Assembly (NCBI RefSeq): GCF_000621705.1
Contig: NZ_JHXO01000013.1
Location: 1-64,000, forward strand
DNA: 64,000 bases
From: Prolixibacter bellariivorans ATCC BAA-1284
GTDB taxonomy: Bacteria; Bacteroidota; Bacteroidia; Bacteroidales; Prolixibacteraceae
Reading direction: 5' to 3'
Shown piece after piece: positions 8,929 to 18,140 of the stretch; positions within the stretch are counted from its first letter, which is position 1, and every line of letters begins with the position of its first letter. The translations under genes were made by a program, and so were the position numbers. The notes under the pieces were generated by a model. The model saw only the letters and a program-made list of their open reading frames with translations, was not told where the DNA came from and did no database searches.

Positions 8929-10323
8929 TTACTTTACTGTGTCCAAAATCAGCACCCAGTCGTTTCCATCCCTCGCTTCACCCGGAGGATTGAATTCATG
9001 CACTCCTACATTGGGAAACTGACCAATCTTCGTAGTTTGTCCGTTCCGTGGGCTATACCAGCTTGCTATGACTTGCTTTCCTTCAATTTTGCCCATGTTC
9101 ACGGCAATGTTCCTGCCATTGTAAGTATAGATAAATGCATAATCCTTACCGCGGGTAGCAATTTGGTAATTGTATTTTTCACCTTGCGTACTGCTATTCA
9201 CCAGCGTTGTATCTGGAACACGTTCAAAATACGGACGCGATAGCATCAGTTTTTTCAGGTATTGTATTTGTCCGGCCCCCGGATCGTTAATGGCTTCGGT
9301 CCAGTATTCTTTTGCACCGTAGGCCGGTTCTTTGTCCTTGGGATTGTAAAACTGCATCACAGCATTGTCTCCATAAGTGTGTCCGCATGCTCCGGCAAAT
9401 ACAGCCCAGTAAGCATAGCGGCGGGCATCAGAGGCGTTCCAGTAAGGTTGGGTAGTGTCGTGCAGTCCCTGCGGAATTCCTTCATACGAAGGTTCTCCAT
9501 CAAGGGTGGGTTTGGTTGGTTTTAAGTTGAAATCAGTTTGAACATAGCGCCAGTTATCTTCGCCATAATCCAGTTTTGTATCGTCCTGATCGTACCTGCG
9601 ATGCCCCGACTGGAACATATTAAAGTCAAGCCATTTTTTGTTGTGAAACCACATCGAAGACTGTGTTCGCCCTCGTGGGTGAAATGTGATCAGATGGTTT
9701 GGATCATTCTGTTTTAAAGTCTCACCAATCGTATTCCACACAGCCAGGGAGTCGCTTCCTGGTATATCACCACCATTGACCCAGATCACATTGGGAACAT
9801 TTTTATACCGGTTTGCCAGAAACTCAGCGTAAGCTTTACCCTGTTTCACATCCACATATCCGGCTTTGACGTTCCCGCCCCAAATCGGTACCATCGCAAT
9901 GTAAATTCCTCGTTTACCGGCTTCATTGATTACATAATCCACATTATCCCAATAGTCATATTCATTGGGATTGTCGAAAGAGTTCCCTTTTGTTACCAGT
10001 GGGTGAGTCACATCACGATTCACCAGGGCTGAATCACCATACATGTTTTTAGCAGAAACACTGTGCAATACCATTACCTGGATAACATTGAAGCCTTTCT
10101 GTGCCCGGTTGTCCAGATAATGAAGGACTTCCTGCCTGTTTAATTTGGTGAACAACAACCAGCCGGTATCGCCCTGCCAGAAAAACGGATTTCCTTCAGA
10201 ATCCATCAAAAAGTGTCCATTCTTTGACACTTTTAACCAATCCTTCTTTTGAGGTTTGCTCTCCTTTTTTGTACAGGCAAAAAGTAAACATACTGAACAC
10301 AGGAGAATCAATAGCTTTTTCAT
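8929..10323 (-). CDS. GH140 apiosidase-like lipoprotein (DUF4038 family)
   Basis: 464 residues beginning with a lipoprotein signal (LLFAC, Cys17), so it is likely membrane-anchored in the cell envelope. The TIM barrel has the DUF4038 opening (GHFLMDSEGNPFFWQGDTGW) and a C-terminal putative collagen-binding-type beta domain. The catalytic pair expected for GH140 is visible: VIWVNGGDIPG (Asp186, acid/base) and TLDGEPSYEG (Glu277, nucleophile). Positions are close to those recalled for the B. thetaiotaomicron enzyme BT1012, which releases apiose from galacturonic acid in rhamnogalacturonan II. The gene points away from the first DeoR gene, with which it shares a 253-base divergent control region. 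Within this locus it would supply D-apiose for the kinase/isomerase/transketolase operon at 21262. DUF4038 relatives with other activities exist, so apiosidase is likely but not certain. Confidence 0.72.
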   Translation of the reverse strand: MKKLLILLCSVCLLFACTKKESKPQKKDWLKVSKNGHFLMDSEGNPFFWQGDTGWLLFTKLNRQEVLHYLDNRAQKGFNVIQVMVLHSVSAKNMYGDSALVNRDVTHPLVTKGNSFDNPNEYDYWDNVDYVINEAGKRGIYIAMVPIWGGNVKAGYVDVKQGKAYAEFLANRYKNVPNVIWVNGGDIPGSDSLAVWNTIGETLKQNDPNHLITFHPRGRTQSSMWFHNKKWLDFNMFQSGHRRYDQDDTKLDYGEDNWRYVQTDFNLKPTKPTLDGEPSYEGIPQGLHDTTQPYWNASDARRYAYWAVFAGACGHTYGDNAVMQFYNPKDKEPAYGAKEYWTEAINDPGAGQIQYLKKLMLSRPYFERVPDTTLVNSSTQGEKYNYQIATRGKDYAFIYTYNGRNIAVNMGKIEGKQVIASWYSPRNGQTTKIGQFPNVGVHEFNPPGEARDGNDWVLILDTVK

Positions 10324-10465
10324 AGGTCATTGATAATTAATAATGCGATAATGCTTAGGTGAAAGATTTCTTGCACATTTGCATCAATTTTTAAGGAGTA
10401 ATCAGTGTTTAAAGATATGTACATCTTTTTTAACCGATTCAATTTTGAATGATTTTATTTTTCGT

Positions 10466-10496
10466 TTTGCATCGAATTGGCCTTGTGTTATTTTTG
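10466..10496 (+). promoter_or_regulatory. Bacteroidetes-type promoter of the first DeoR gene
   Basis: TTTG at 10466-10469, a 19-base spacer and TATTTTTG at 10489-10496 match the primary sigma consensus of this phylum exactly. The predicted start of transcription (about 10503) coincides with the left edge of the leader that is shared with the second DeoR gene. An imperfect palindrome (AAAGAT...ATCTTT, 10411-10428) lies upstream and could be an operator. Confidence 0.7.
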
Positions 10497-10502
10497 TTTT
10501 TG

Positions 10503-11338
10503 GAAAATAAAGTAAGTCACAACAAGGGTATAGAAGTTAATTGTTTTAAAAGAATGTGTAACCGACACACAAAATAATGCTACCACAACAACGAAGGGGA
10601 AAAATCCTGGACCTAATCAGAGAAGACGGGCATGCCAAGGTCGTGCAGCTTAGTGAGATATTTAAAGTTACCGAAGTCACCATCCGACAGGATCTCGAGA
10701 AACTTGAGAAAGACGGTTTTGTAGAACGGGAGCATGGTGGGGCATACCTCAAAAATGTTGGATTGAATGTAAAGAACATTGCTTTACACAACCAGGAGCG
10801 TATTGCAGAAAAAGCGGCGATTGCCAGAAAGGCACTGGAACTGATTAACGATGGGGATACCATTATTCTGGATTCGGGTTCAACAACCACAGAAATCGCA
10901 AAGTTGATTACCGGCTTTAAGAGTTTGACGGTCATTACCGACTCCTTGAATATCGCCCTGATACTTGGAGGGATTCCTGAGATTAATCTGGTGGTAACCG
11001 GTGGTGAGTTTAAAGCACCGACTTTATCATTGACAGGGCAAAAAGCGGCAGATTCTTTCGACGGCCTGCATGTTGATAAGCTTTTCCTGGCCACTGCCGG
11101 AATCACATTGAAAGCAGGCCTCACCTATCCCAGTATCAGCGACCTTGTTGTGAAGCGTGCCATGATTGAGTCAGCCAATGAAGTTTACCTTGTTGCGGAC
11201 TCCAGTAAGATTGGGAAAAGCGCCTTTGCCAGCCTTGGTGCCCTTTCTTTAATTGATTTCCTGATTACTGATTCAAAGATCCGAGGGGCAGACAGTAAAA
11301 TGCTTCAAGACAATGAGGTTGAGATTATTGTTGCATAA
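10503..11338 (+). repeat. DeoR gene plus leader, copy 1 of a duplication
   Basis: This segment is repeated at 20086-20921. The 74-base leader and the coding sequence are both clearly homologous at DNA level; divergence rises over the last 60 bases of the gene. Sequence upstream of the leader is not shared. Confidence 0.85.
10577..11338 (+). CDS. DeoR-family transcriptional regulator, copy 1
   Basis: 253 residues, the usual DeoR length. Residues 1-57 form a winged helix-turn-helix (MLPQQRRGKILDLIREDG, EVTIRQDLEKLEKDGFVEREHGGAY). The rest is the DeoRC ligand domain of the phosphosugar-isomerase fold (DGDTIILDSGSTTTEIAKL, VITDSLNIA, VTGGEFKAPTLSLTG, DKLFLATAGI). Family members generally repress sugar catabolic genes and respond to sugar phosphates. 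It differs from the copy at 20160 at about 23 of 253 residues by eye, half of them in the last 23. It sits divergent from the GH140 gene and 1.5 kb before the SusC operon, both plausible targets. A weak hairpin (TTGGG/CCCAA, then TTTTTT) follows the gene at about 11342-11370. Confidence 0.9.
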   Translation: MLPQQRRGKILDLIREDGHAKVVQLSEIFKVTEVTIRQDLEKLEKDGFVEREHGGAYLKNVGLNVKNIALHNQERIAEKAAIARKALELINDGDTIILDSGSTTTEIAKLITGFKSLTVITDSLNIALILGGIPEINLVVTGGEFKAPTLSLTGQKAADSFDGLHVDKLFLATAGITLKAGLTYPSISDLVVKRAMIESANEVYLVADSSKIGKSAFASLGALSLIDFLITDSKIRGADSKMLQDNEVEIIVA

Positions 11339-11643
11339 TCTTTGGGAAGTGGCTGCCCAAAAGGTTTTTTCTTATTCTGGTGGGAATAACAAAAAATCTT
11401 TCGTCGAATATATTCACTATTTTTTTCATTTTCAATAGGTTCCTCTGTGATTTGTTCGTCTGGGAATGCGACTGTTTATAAACAGGGATGACAATAGAAT
11501 TGCTTCCGTAATTGTCAATTTAGTTTTCCTTTTACTTTTTAAAAGTCTGTATTCTAAAAGAATGAAAGATCAGGAAGGTTCCACCAATTTGGGCTCACTG
11601 AATCTGAAAATCGTGTTGGAGAATGTTGACATGATTGGTCCAC

Positions 11644-11696
11644 CAACCTGAGTCGGTTGAATGCCTCCAGTGGGAGGCGAAATGAGTCAATTGACT
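11644..11696. repeat. Cluster of three small hairpins
   Basis: Three inverted repeats follow each other closely: CAACC/GGTTG (11644-11659), GCCTCC/GGAGGC with a 4-base loop (11663-11678) and AGTCAA/TTGACT with no loop (11685-11696). No T run follows on either strand, so this is not a standard terminator. It lies just beyond the stop codon of the minus-strand DeoR fragment. Confidence 0.5.
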
Positions 11697-11709
11697 GATT
11701 TGTGTCAGG

Positions 11710-11844
11710 TTACTTCAAGCACAAAACAAGCTCCGGATTTATCGATAATACGGACAAAGAGGCAACTTTAGCTGAACCGTCTTCTCTCAAAAGTTCCAAT
11801 ATTTTTTCGCGCCGTTGATTTTGCAGTAAATTTTTAAGTTTCAT
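11710..11844 (-). pseudogene. N-terminal fragment of a third DeoR regulator
   Basis: Read on the minus strand from an ATG at 11844, 44 codons encode a start very like the two intact DeoR proteins: QNQRREKILELLREDGSAKVASLS corresponds to PQQRREKILDLIREDGQAKVMQLS at residues 3-26. After SVL the similarity ends abruptly (SINPELVLCLK, then stop), so the second half of the DNA-binding domain and the whole ligand domain are missing. It is oriented opposite to the intact copies. It is too short to act as a regulator and is best read as a truncated relic, showing that this locus once held another DeoR-controlled unit. Confidence 0.75.
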
Positions 11845-12372
11845 CCTCTTCCTTTTTTTTGTTGGTCGGAGTCATTTACCTGTTTTCATATGATTAAATT
11901 TTAAGTTCTCAAAGGCATCATGTGGAACTCGCACGATTACAGTTTGTTGCGTTTGAGTCAAAATGGTTGTCATGTTCGTTTCATTAGTTGATTGCTTAAC
12001 TTAAAAATTTTCGAAATAAAAATATTTTCCAGGGGTGATTGTTCATTAGGTCAGGTGATTACGAGTTTATTAGGTTAAGTGAGTTAACAGAACGCAAAAG
12101 TTAATATTCAAAAAAAAATATTTGCTTAAACGAAGCAGCAACTATTTGATGTTTTTTTATTTGTCTTACTGATATATTGACGTGTAACCTTTTTTTAAAA
12201 ATTCTACTACTGATGTCAATATGCAGATATAGAGCCAGTAAGGCTGTGTTTTGATAACCGATAATGCATGATGTTAATCAACTTGATGTGTGTTAAATCT
12301 ACATTAGATTTTGCACATCTACGAATAAAAACGAAAGCAATTAACGTTAAGGTAAAATAAAAATGATTTTTA

Positions 12373-12403
12373 TTTGTTAATGTCTGTTTCTTTTTTACAT
12401 TTG
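12373..12403 (+). promoter_or_regulatory. Strong promoter of the SusC/SusD operon
   Basis: TTTG at 12373-12376, a 19-base spacer and TACATTTG at 12396-12403 form a perfect Bacteroidetes promoter. Transcription would start near 12410, giving a leader of about 475 bases before susC. A 10-base palindrome (12341-12350) sits just upstream. Confidence 0.78.
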
Positions 12404-12651
12404 AAGCCGAAATGATTATCGAAAATCTTCGAAAAGGTTTTTATTAGTTTTGAAAATGATGAAATACTGAGAACTGATGAACATGAAGTATTGGAAAATA
12501 CTATTGCATTTAAAGATGTTTGAAATCGCATATGTCAAATATAGTTCAGTATTGCTTTTTGATTCTGGGTGCGCTTTTGCACTACAGCCATCGGCCATAG
12601 TATCAATATCTGTTTTCTGAAAAATTTAATGAACTAAACGAAACTAAAACT

Positions 12652-12759
12652 ATGAAGCGGACGAGGCAAAATCTGAAAAATTTAAATCGAATAATACTTC
12701 CGTCAATAGTTCTTCTGTTGGCAATTATGCTCTTCATACTTTTAAATATAATTCTTTAA
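12652..12759 (+). CDS. 35-residue membrane peptide in the SusC leader
   Basis: The frame starts MKRTRQNLKNLNR, rich in Lys and Arg, and continues with about 22 hydrophobic residues (IILPSIVLLLAIMLFILLNIIL). It has the shape of a single membrane helix or an uncleaved signal. It is preceded by GAAACTAAAACT, a leader sequence often seen directly before SusC starts in this phylum. It may be a translated leader peptide, or the relic of an earlier SusC signal peptide. It lies entirely between the predicted promoter and susC, 128 bases before the latter. Confidence 0.4.
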   Translation: MKRTRQNLKNLNRIILPSIVLLLAIMLFILLNIIL

Positions 12760-12887
12760 CATAAAAAATAGGGAGTAAAAAATGGAATAGCTGGAAAAAG
12801 TAAATACAATAAAGCCATTACAAAATAAAAACTAAAATGATGAATGTAACAGTTCAAAATTATTAATTCAAACTTAATCCAATAATT

Positions 12888-15800
12888 ATGATTCCATGTC
12901 TAAGCAAAACGTCTAAAATTCCCAATCGGATAATCTTGGTCTTACTAGTTGGAATTTTTACGCTATTTAGTGTGAAGGCATTTGCACAAAGTAAAACGAT
13001 TAAAGGTACAGTGACTGATGGGACAAGTGGAGAATCTTTACCAGGAGTCACAATTGTGGTTAAAGGAACCACAACCGGTACAATAACCGATTCAAAGGGG
13101 AATTTTACATTAAGTGTACCAAGTCCTGATGTTACATTGGTGTTCTCTTATATCGGTTATGCTAAGCAGACAATTCCTTTGAAAAACAGGTCAACTATTA
13201 ACGTTAAAATGCAGAAGGACGTTAGTCAGTTAGATGAGGTGAAGGTAGTTGCCGTTGGATATGGAACAGTTAAACGGGAAAATCTAACAGGTTCTGTTGC
13301 CTCGATATCGTCAAGGGCCTTAGCTAAGGTACCCGTTACAAACGTATCAGAAGCTTTAGCAGGTAGACTTCCTGGTGTAAGGGTTCAAACCATGGATGGT
13401 GCTCCGGGCTCTGATGTCATTATTCGTGTAAGGGGTGGAGGTTCTATTTCGCAAGACAATGCTCCTTTGTATGTGGTTGATGGTTTTCCTGTTGATAATT
13501 TGAATGATATTGCTCCGGCAGACATTCAGAGTATTGATGTTTTAAAAGATGCCGCTACTACTGCTATATATGGTTCTCGCGCATCAAATGGTGTTATACT
13601 GATTACAACTAAAAAAGCAAAAGCGGGTAAAACTACTGTTAGTTTTGATAGTCATATACAGTTAAATACGTTCCCGAAAGAAAGGAAATACAAGGTTTTA
13701 TCTCCATATGACTTTGTACAAATGCAATATGAAACAGCTGCAATGAATAATACGCTTGATCAATTCACCAAAGACTTTGGTGTTTATGATGATTTGGAGT
13801 TGTATAAAAATGTTGCGCCGTTAGACAAGCAGAACGATTTATTTGGGAATAACACTTATTCTAAGTATTATAATCTTAGCGTCACGGGTGGTACTGCTGT
13901 TACTAAAATGATGTTTAGTTACACGGGAAACAGAGACGATGGTCTTATGGTAGGTTCTGGCCTAAATAGAGATGCTTTTGTTTTTAAGTTAAATCATAAG
14001 CTTTCTGAGAAGATTAAGCTTGATTTAGGTGCCAGGGTAACCAATAGAGTGGTAAATGGCGCCGGAACCTCTGGTTCATCGCAATTAAGAGTGTCTCGTA
14101 TCGTTACCGCACAACCAACAAATGGTTTAGCTGACCAGATGATTATTGACCCAAATGCTGTTGATCAATCTTATTACAACCAGTTTTTATTGGATCAGTT
14201 AAATGCAGCTGAATATGCAAAACAAGATTACAGAAAAAGATCTGATATGAGCTATGTTTTTAATGGCGCGTTGACTTATAACATATTAGATAATTTAACT
14301 GCTAAATCAGCCTTTACAATAGAAAATAGAACTTACGAAAATAAAAGGTACTATGGGCCTTTAACAGGTGTTGCTCAAGTAAACGGAGGATTGCCAGTTG
14401 GTTTAAAACAGGATCAACAATCCCGTTCCTATAAACTTACAAATACTTTGTATTATAATTTTAAAAATCTTGGCGAACACCAATTAAATGTATTGTTGGG
14501 TCAGGAAGTAAGTTCTTATAGTAGCAAAGAACAGGATGTACAGGCTGGTGGTTTTAGATACTCTATGACTCCGGATGAGCTATTTGCAAATATGCAGTTA
14601 GGCCAAACTCAATATACATCACAGGGTACGAGTGAGGCTGCCAATTCAGATATGCTTTCCTTTTTTAGTAGGCTCAATTATACGTTCAAAGACAAATATT
14701 TATTTACGGCAACCTTACGTCGTGATGCATCTAGTAAATTTGCAAAAAATAACAGAGTAGGATATTTCCCGGCTTTTTCGGCTGGTTGGAAAATTTCCAG
14801 TGAACCTTTTTTAATGGGGTCGAAAGCTGTTAATGAGTTAAAATTAAGACTTAGCTACGGAACCACTGGTAATGATCGAATTCCATCAAATGCAACCAAT
14901 TTATTGTTTGCTCCAAATTCACCTACCGATACCAGGGGACCCGGTTTTAACAATAATCAATCCGCGTCCTATTATTTTATGTATTCGCCAGGCGGTGTGT
15001 TATATAATCCTGAATTAAAATGGGAAACAACCGTTGGTAAAAATATTGGATTAGATTTTGGATTCTTTAAAAATAGAATAAACGGTAGTTTAGATGTTTA
15101 TAGTAATCAAACGAAAGATCTGTTGATTAAAGCACAAATAGCGCCTATTTCAGGGTTTAACTATCAATGGAAAAATATTGGCAATACATCAAATAAAGGT
15201 GCTGAATTGGGTTTGAATTTCAGAGTTGTAGATAAAAAGGATTTTTCAATATCAATAAATGCAAATGTTGGAGTTAACCGGTTCAAGATTGATAAACTCG
15301 ATGGTACACAATCTCTGGCTACGGCCTCAAATTGGGCCAGTACAGATTTAAAAGAAAATTTGGATTACCTGGCCGAAGTTGGAAGCGAAATTGGACTAAT
15401 TGTAGGTTATGTGAGTGATGGATTTTATACTGTCGACGATTTTTCAAGCTATGATGCAGCAACTGGTCAATATATATTAAAACCTACAGATGCTAATGGC
15501 AATCCGCTTGTAGATGATACACCGCTGTTAAAAATTAGTCAGCTTAGGCCTGGTACTATAAAAATAAAAGACTTAAATGGCGACGGCGTAATCAATGCTG
15601 ATGACCGTCGGGTAATTGGACATGCTTTGCCAAAAGCTACCGGGGGTTTTGGTTTAACCGGTAATTATAAAAGATTTGATTTTTCAGCCTTTTTTAACTG
15701 GTCTTATGGTAATGATGAGTACAATACCGGTAAAATTGCATTTAATATGTTGTATAGCAGCAATGGCGGGCGTTATCAAAATATGCTGGCTACAATGGAT

Positions 15801-16217
15801 CCTTCAAAAAGATTTACATACGTTGATACAGAAGGCAAATATGGCCCTGCCGGTGCAGTGATTACCGATTTGGCTACGTTAGGAAAAATGAATGCAGGAA
15901 AAACAATTTGGAGTGGTAATATGTCATTTGCCGGAAGAACACCGGTACTTACTGACTGGGCTGTTGAAGATGGTTCTTATATTAGGTTTAGTAACCTAAA
16001 TATTGGATATACCGTGCCAGTGGAAAATTCTTTAATTTCAAGATTGCGCATTTATTTCAGTGCAAACAACTTATATCTTTGGACTAAATATTCTGGTTAT
16101 GATCCTGATGCAAATGGGTCCAGAAGTGATGGTTATAAAGCGTTAACGCCTGGTGTAGATTACTCTACTTATCCAAAAAGCAGAAGCTTTAATTGTGGAG
16201 TAAATGTAACTTTCTAA
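12888..16217 (+). CDS. SusC-like TonB-dependent outer membrane transporter
   Basis: A 1109-residue TonB-dependent receptor that would import oligosaccharides through the outer membrane together with its SusD partner. The signal peptide ends at VKAFAQ (about residue 34). A carboxypeptidase-regulatory-like beta-sandwich follows (KGTVTDGTSGESLPGVTI, about 38-115), then the plug (VGYGTVKRENLTGSVASIS, RVRGGGSISQDNAPLYVVDGFP, SIDVLKDAATTAIYGSRASNGVILITTKK) and a 22-strand-type barrel ending in NVTF. There is no N-terminal secretin/STN domain, so it is not wired to an anti-sigma factor. The gene and the two after it are more AT-rich than the neighbouring pectinases. It is the first gene of a three-gene operon (gaps of 39 and 18 bases). 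Confidence 0.93.
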   Translation: MIPCLSKTSKIPNRIILVLLVGIFTLFSVKAFAQSKTIKGTVTDGTSGESLPGVTIVVKGTTTGTITDSKGNFTLSVPSPDVTLVFSYIGYAKQTIPLKNRSTINVKMQKDVSQLDEVKVVAVGYGTVKRENLTGSVASISSRALAKVPVTNVSEALAGRLPGVRVQTMDGAPGSDVIIRVRGGGSISQDNAPLYVVDGFPVDNLNDIAPADIQSIDVLKDAATTAIYGSRASNGVILITTKKAKAGKTTVSFDSHIQLNTFPKERKYKVLSPYDFVQMQYETAAMNNTLDQFTKDFGVYDDLELYKNVAPLDKQNDLFGNNTYSKYYNLSVTGGTAVTKMMFSYTGNRDDGLMVGSGLNRDAFVFKLNHKLSEKIKLDLGARVTNRVVNGAGTSGSSQLRVSRIVTAQPTNGLADQMIIDPNAVDQSYYNQFLLDQLNAAEYAKQDYRKRSDMSYVFNGALTYNILDNLTAKSAFTIENRTYENKRYYGPLTGVAQVNGGLPVGLKQDQQSRSYKLTNTLYYNFKNLGEHQLNVLLGQEVSSYSSKEQDVQAGGFRYSMTPDELFANMQLGQTQYTSQGTSEAANSDMLSFFSRLNYTFKDKYLFTATLRRDASSKFAKNNRVGYFPAFSAGWKISSEPFLMGSKAVNELKLRLSYGTTGNDRIPSNATNLLFAPNSPTDTRGPGFNNNQSASYYFMYSPGGVLYNPELKWETTVGKNIGLDFGFFKNRINGSLDVYSNQTKDLLIKAQIAPISGFNYQWKNIGNTSNKGAELGLNFRVVDKKDFSISINANVGVNRFKIDKLDGTQSLATASNWASTDLKENLDYLAEVGSEIGLIVGYVSDGFYTVDDFSSYDAATGQYILKPTDANGNPLVDDTPLLKISQLRPGTIKIKDLNGDGVINADDRRVIGHALPKATGGFGLTGNYKRFDFSAFFNWSYGNDEYNTGKIAFNMLYSSNGGRYQNMLATMDPSKRFTYVDTEGKYGPAGAVITDLATLGKMNAGKTIWSGNMSFAGRTPVLTDWAVEDGSYIRFSNLNIGYTVPVENSLISRLRIYFSANNLYLWTKYSGYDPDANGSRSDGYKALTPGVDYSTYPKSRSFNCGVNVTF

Positions 16218-16256
16218 TTCAAAGAAGATATAAAATAAATTATAAAAATATTTATT

Positions 16257-18122
16257 ATGAAGCAAGTTATAAATCTTATAATCATAATAATAGCGGTAAT
16301 TTTTACTGGCTGTAAAAAGGATTTTCTAGATCCGGTTTCACTTTCAACATTTGATAAGACGCTGGTTTTTTCTAATATTGATGATGCCAGAAAAGCAACA
16401 AATAATGTTTATAGACAATTTGGTGAAGATGGATATAGAACCCGACTCTCTATAACCATGCAAGGTAACTCCGATATTAGTGTTGGAGGTGATAGAACCT
16501 CTTCGAAGGATAACTACCAAATTCTTGCATTAGATGCCGTAGCAGGTAACGGAGATTTAAAGAAAGCCTGGCAATCAGCTTATGCTGCAATAAAAGACTG
16601 TAATGTTGTAATTGACGGTATTTTGGCGAGTGATCTTTACAACTCAACAACTGATGAAGCCGCTAGTGCTGATATGCATCAATTTATAGGTGAAGCCTAT
16701 GCGATTAGAGCATTTTGGTATAGTAACCTGGTATATCAGTGGGGTGATGTTCCTTTTACAACAGCAGCGCCTAAAGCAGGTATGGATTTTAACCTTCCTA
16801 AAACGGATAGAAACCTGATTCTATCTTCTATGATCAAAGACTTAATCAAGGCAGAACCTACCATGAAATGGGCAGATGAGCTACCACACTCAGTACAACA
16901 AGTCAACAGAGAGTTTGTTATTGGTTTGATTGCCAGGCTGTCATTGCAACGTGCCGGATATTATTTAAAACCAGATATGACTAAAGCGCGTGGTGATTCT
17001 GTAACAGAGTATTATACAATTGCCAGAGATTATTGCGAAAAATTAATGACTTTAAAAGACAGGACTTTACCAAGAGATTTTGCACAAGTATTTAAAAATG
17101 AGTGTCAAAATATCTACCCAAGTAATAGTGATATGTTATTTGAAATTCCTTTCGCGCTTACGACAGGCGAAGTTGGGTATAATATTGGTATGAGACTTGA
17201 GTCAGGTGATAATAACCCCTATGGAAGAGGTGGTCACGATTTCAGCTTGACACCCAATTATTTCTATTCGTTTGATGCGAAAGATTTAAGGAGAGATGTT
17301 ACCTGTGGTATGTATGATCTGGATAAAAATTTAGTCCCTTCTGTTGTGCGTATTACTGATATTCCACAAGGGAAATGGAGTAAAGAATATTGTGACCCAT
17401 CGTTAGGTACAGCTTCTTTTAAAGGAACCGGCATCAACTGGGTTGTTATGAGATATGCAGATGTACTATTAATGTTTGCGGAAGCCGAAAATGAATTAAA
17501 CGGGCCCGACGAAGCGGCACAAAATGCTTTAAAAAGAGTACGGGAGAGAGCTTTTGATTCAGGTGATTGGGCTACCAAAGTGGATGATTATGTAAATTCA
17601 GTATCTGCTAGCAAAGAGTCTTTCTTTAATGCTATTGTTAATGAAAGAGCCTGGGAATTTGGTGGCGAATTATTACGAAAGTATGACCTAATTAGATGGG
17701 GATTATATTCGCAAAAAATGACACAGGCAGTTGATGAAATTAAAGCTTTAGCTGATGAATCTTTAACTGATAATCCATCAGCCAAACATGCATCTTATAT
17801 CTATTATCGGGTTGATAATAAGAAAATAACTATTTTTAAAGATGGTTTATACAATAATGGCGCAGTGCCTCCTGGTTATATCCCAAGTACTGGCGCAGAT
17901 TTAGATGGCAATACTTTGCCGCTCGTTAATGGGTGGGTTAGAGCCGATTGGACCAGTAGTTTGTGGGATAGTGGTACAAATGACTATAATGCTATCATAG
18001 ACAAGCGATTTGGACCTTATATTGAATCTTCACCTGTAAGGTATATTCAACCCATTCCAGCGATCGCTATCGATAATAGTGGTGGTGTTCTGGCAAACGA
18101 TGGTTACGGATTTCAAAATTAA
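16257..18122 (+). CDS. SusD/RagB-like surface glycan-binding lipoprotein
   Basis: 621 residues with a lipoprotein signal (FTGC, Cys19) followed by KKDFLD, the standard opening of SusD proteins. The TPR-rich body shows the usual N-terminal block (NVYRQFGEDGYRTR, NGDLKKAWQSAYAAIKDCN), FIGEAYAIRAFWYSNLVYQWGDVPF and the C-terminal RYADVLLMFAEAENEL and NERAWEFGGELLRKYDLIRWG blocks. It should form the lid over the SusC barrel and bind a pectic oligosaccharide. Charged positions after the Cys are KKD, not the strongly acidic surface-export pattern of some lipoproteins. It is directly downstream of susC. Confidence 0.93.
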   Translation: MKQVINLIIIIIAVIFTGCKKDFLDPVSLSTFDKTLVFSNIDDARKATNNVYRQFGEDGYRTRLSITMQGNSDISVGGDRTSSKDNYQILALDAVAGNGDLKKAWQSAYAAIKDCNVVIDGILASDLYNSTTDEAASADMHQFIGEAYAIRAFWYSNLVYQWGDVPFTTAAPKAGMDFNLPKTDRNLILSSMIKDLIKAEPTMKWADELPHSVQQVNREFVIGLIARLSLQRAGYYLKPDMTKARGDSVTEYYTIARDYCEKLMTLKDRTLPRDFAQVFKNECQNIYPSNSDMLFEIPFALTTGEVGYNIGMRLESGDNNPYGRGGHDFSLTPNYFYSFDAKDLRRDVTCGMYDLDKNLVPSVVRITDIPQGKWSKEYCDPSLGTASFKGTGINWVVMRYADVLLMFAEAENELNGPDEAAQNALKRVRERAFDSGDWATKVDDYVNSVSASKESFFNAIVNERAWEFGGELLRKYDLIRWGLYSQKMTQAVDEIKALADESLTDNPSAKHASYIYYRVDNKKITIFKDGLYNNGAVPPGYIPSTGADLDGNTLPLVNGWVRADWTSSLWDSGTNDYNAIIDKRFGPYIESSPVRYIQPIPAIAIDNSGGVLANDGYGFQN

Positions 18123-18140
18123 TCTCTAAAAATCAGACAA

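Larger units (their letters stand above)
11339..12372. other. Long non-coding region with gene debris
   Basis: Apart from the DeoR fragment at 11710-11844 and the hairpin cluster at 11644-11696, I see no gene in this kilobase. A 61-codon frame at 11466-11651 has no recognisable domain and an unlikely composition. The DNA is AT-rich and resembles decayed sequence left by rearrangement. A perfect palindrome TTAACGTTAA at 12341-12350 lies 22 bases before the SusC promoter and could be an operator. Confidence 0.5.

Noticed and set aside
10546-11124. A 192-codon minus-strand frame antisense to the first DeoR gene, repeated at copy 2
   Set aside because: Its presence in both copies follows from the duplication itself. 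It has no plausible start context and no domain.
11466-11651. A 61-codon plus-strand frame after the first DeoR gene
   Set aside because: No known domain, odd composition and a location in gene debris. I could not support it as a gene.
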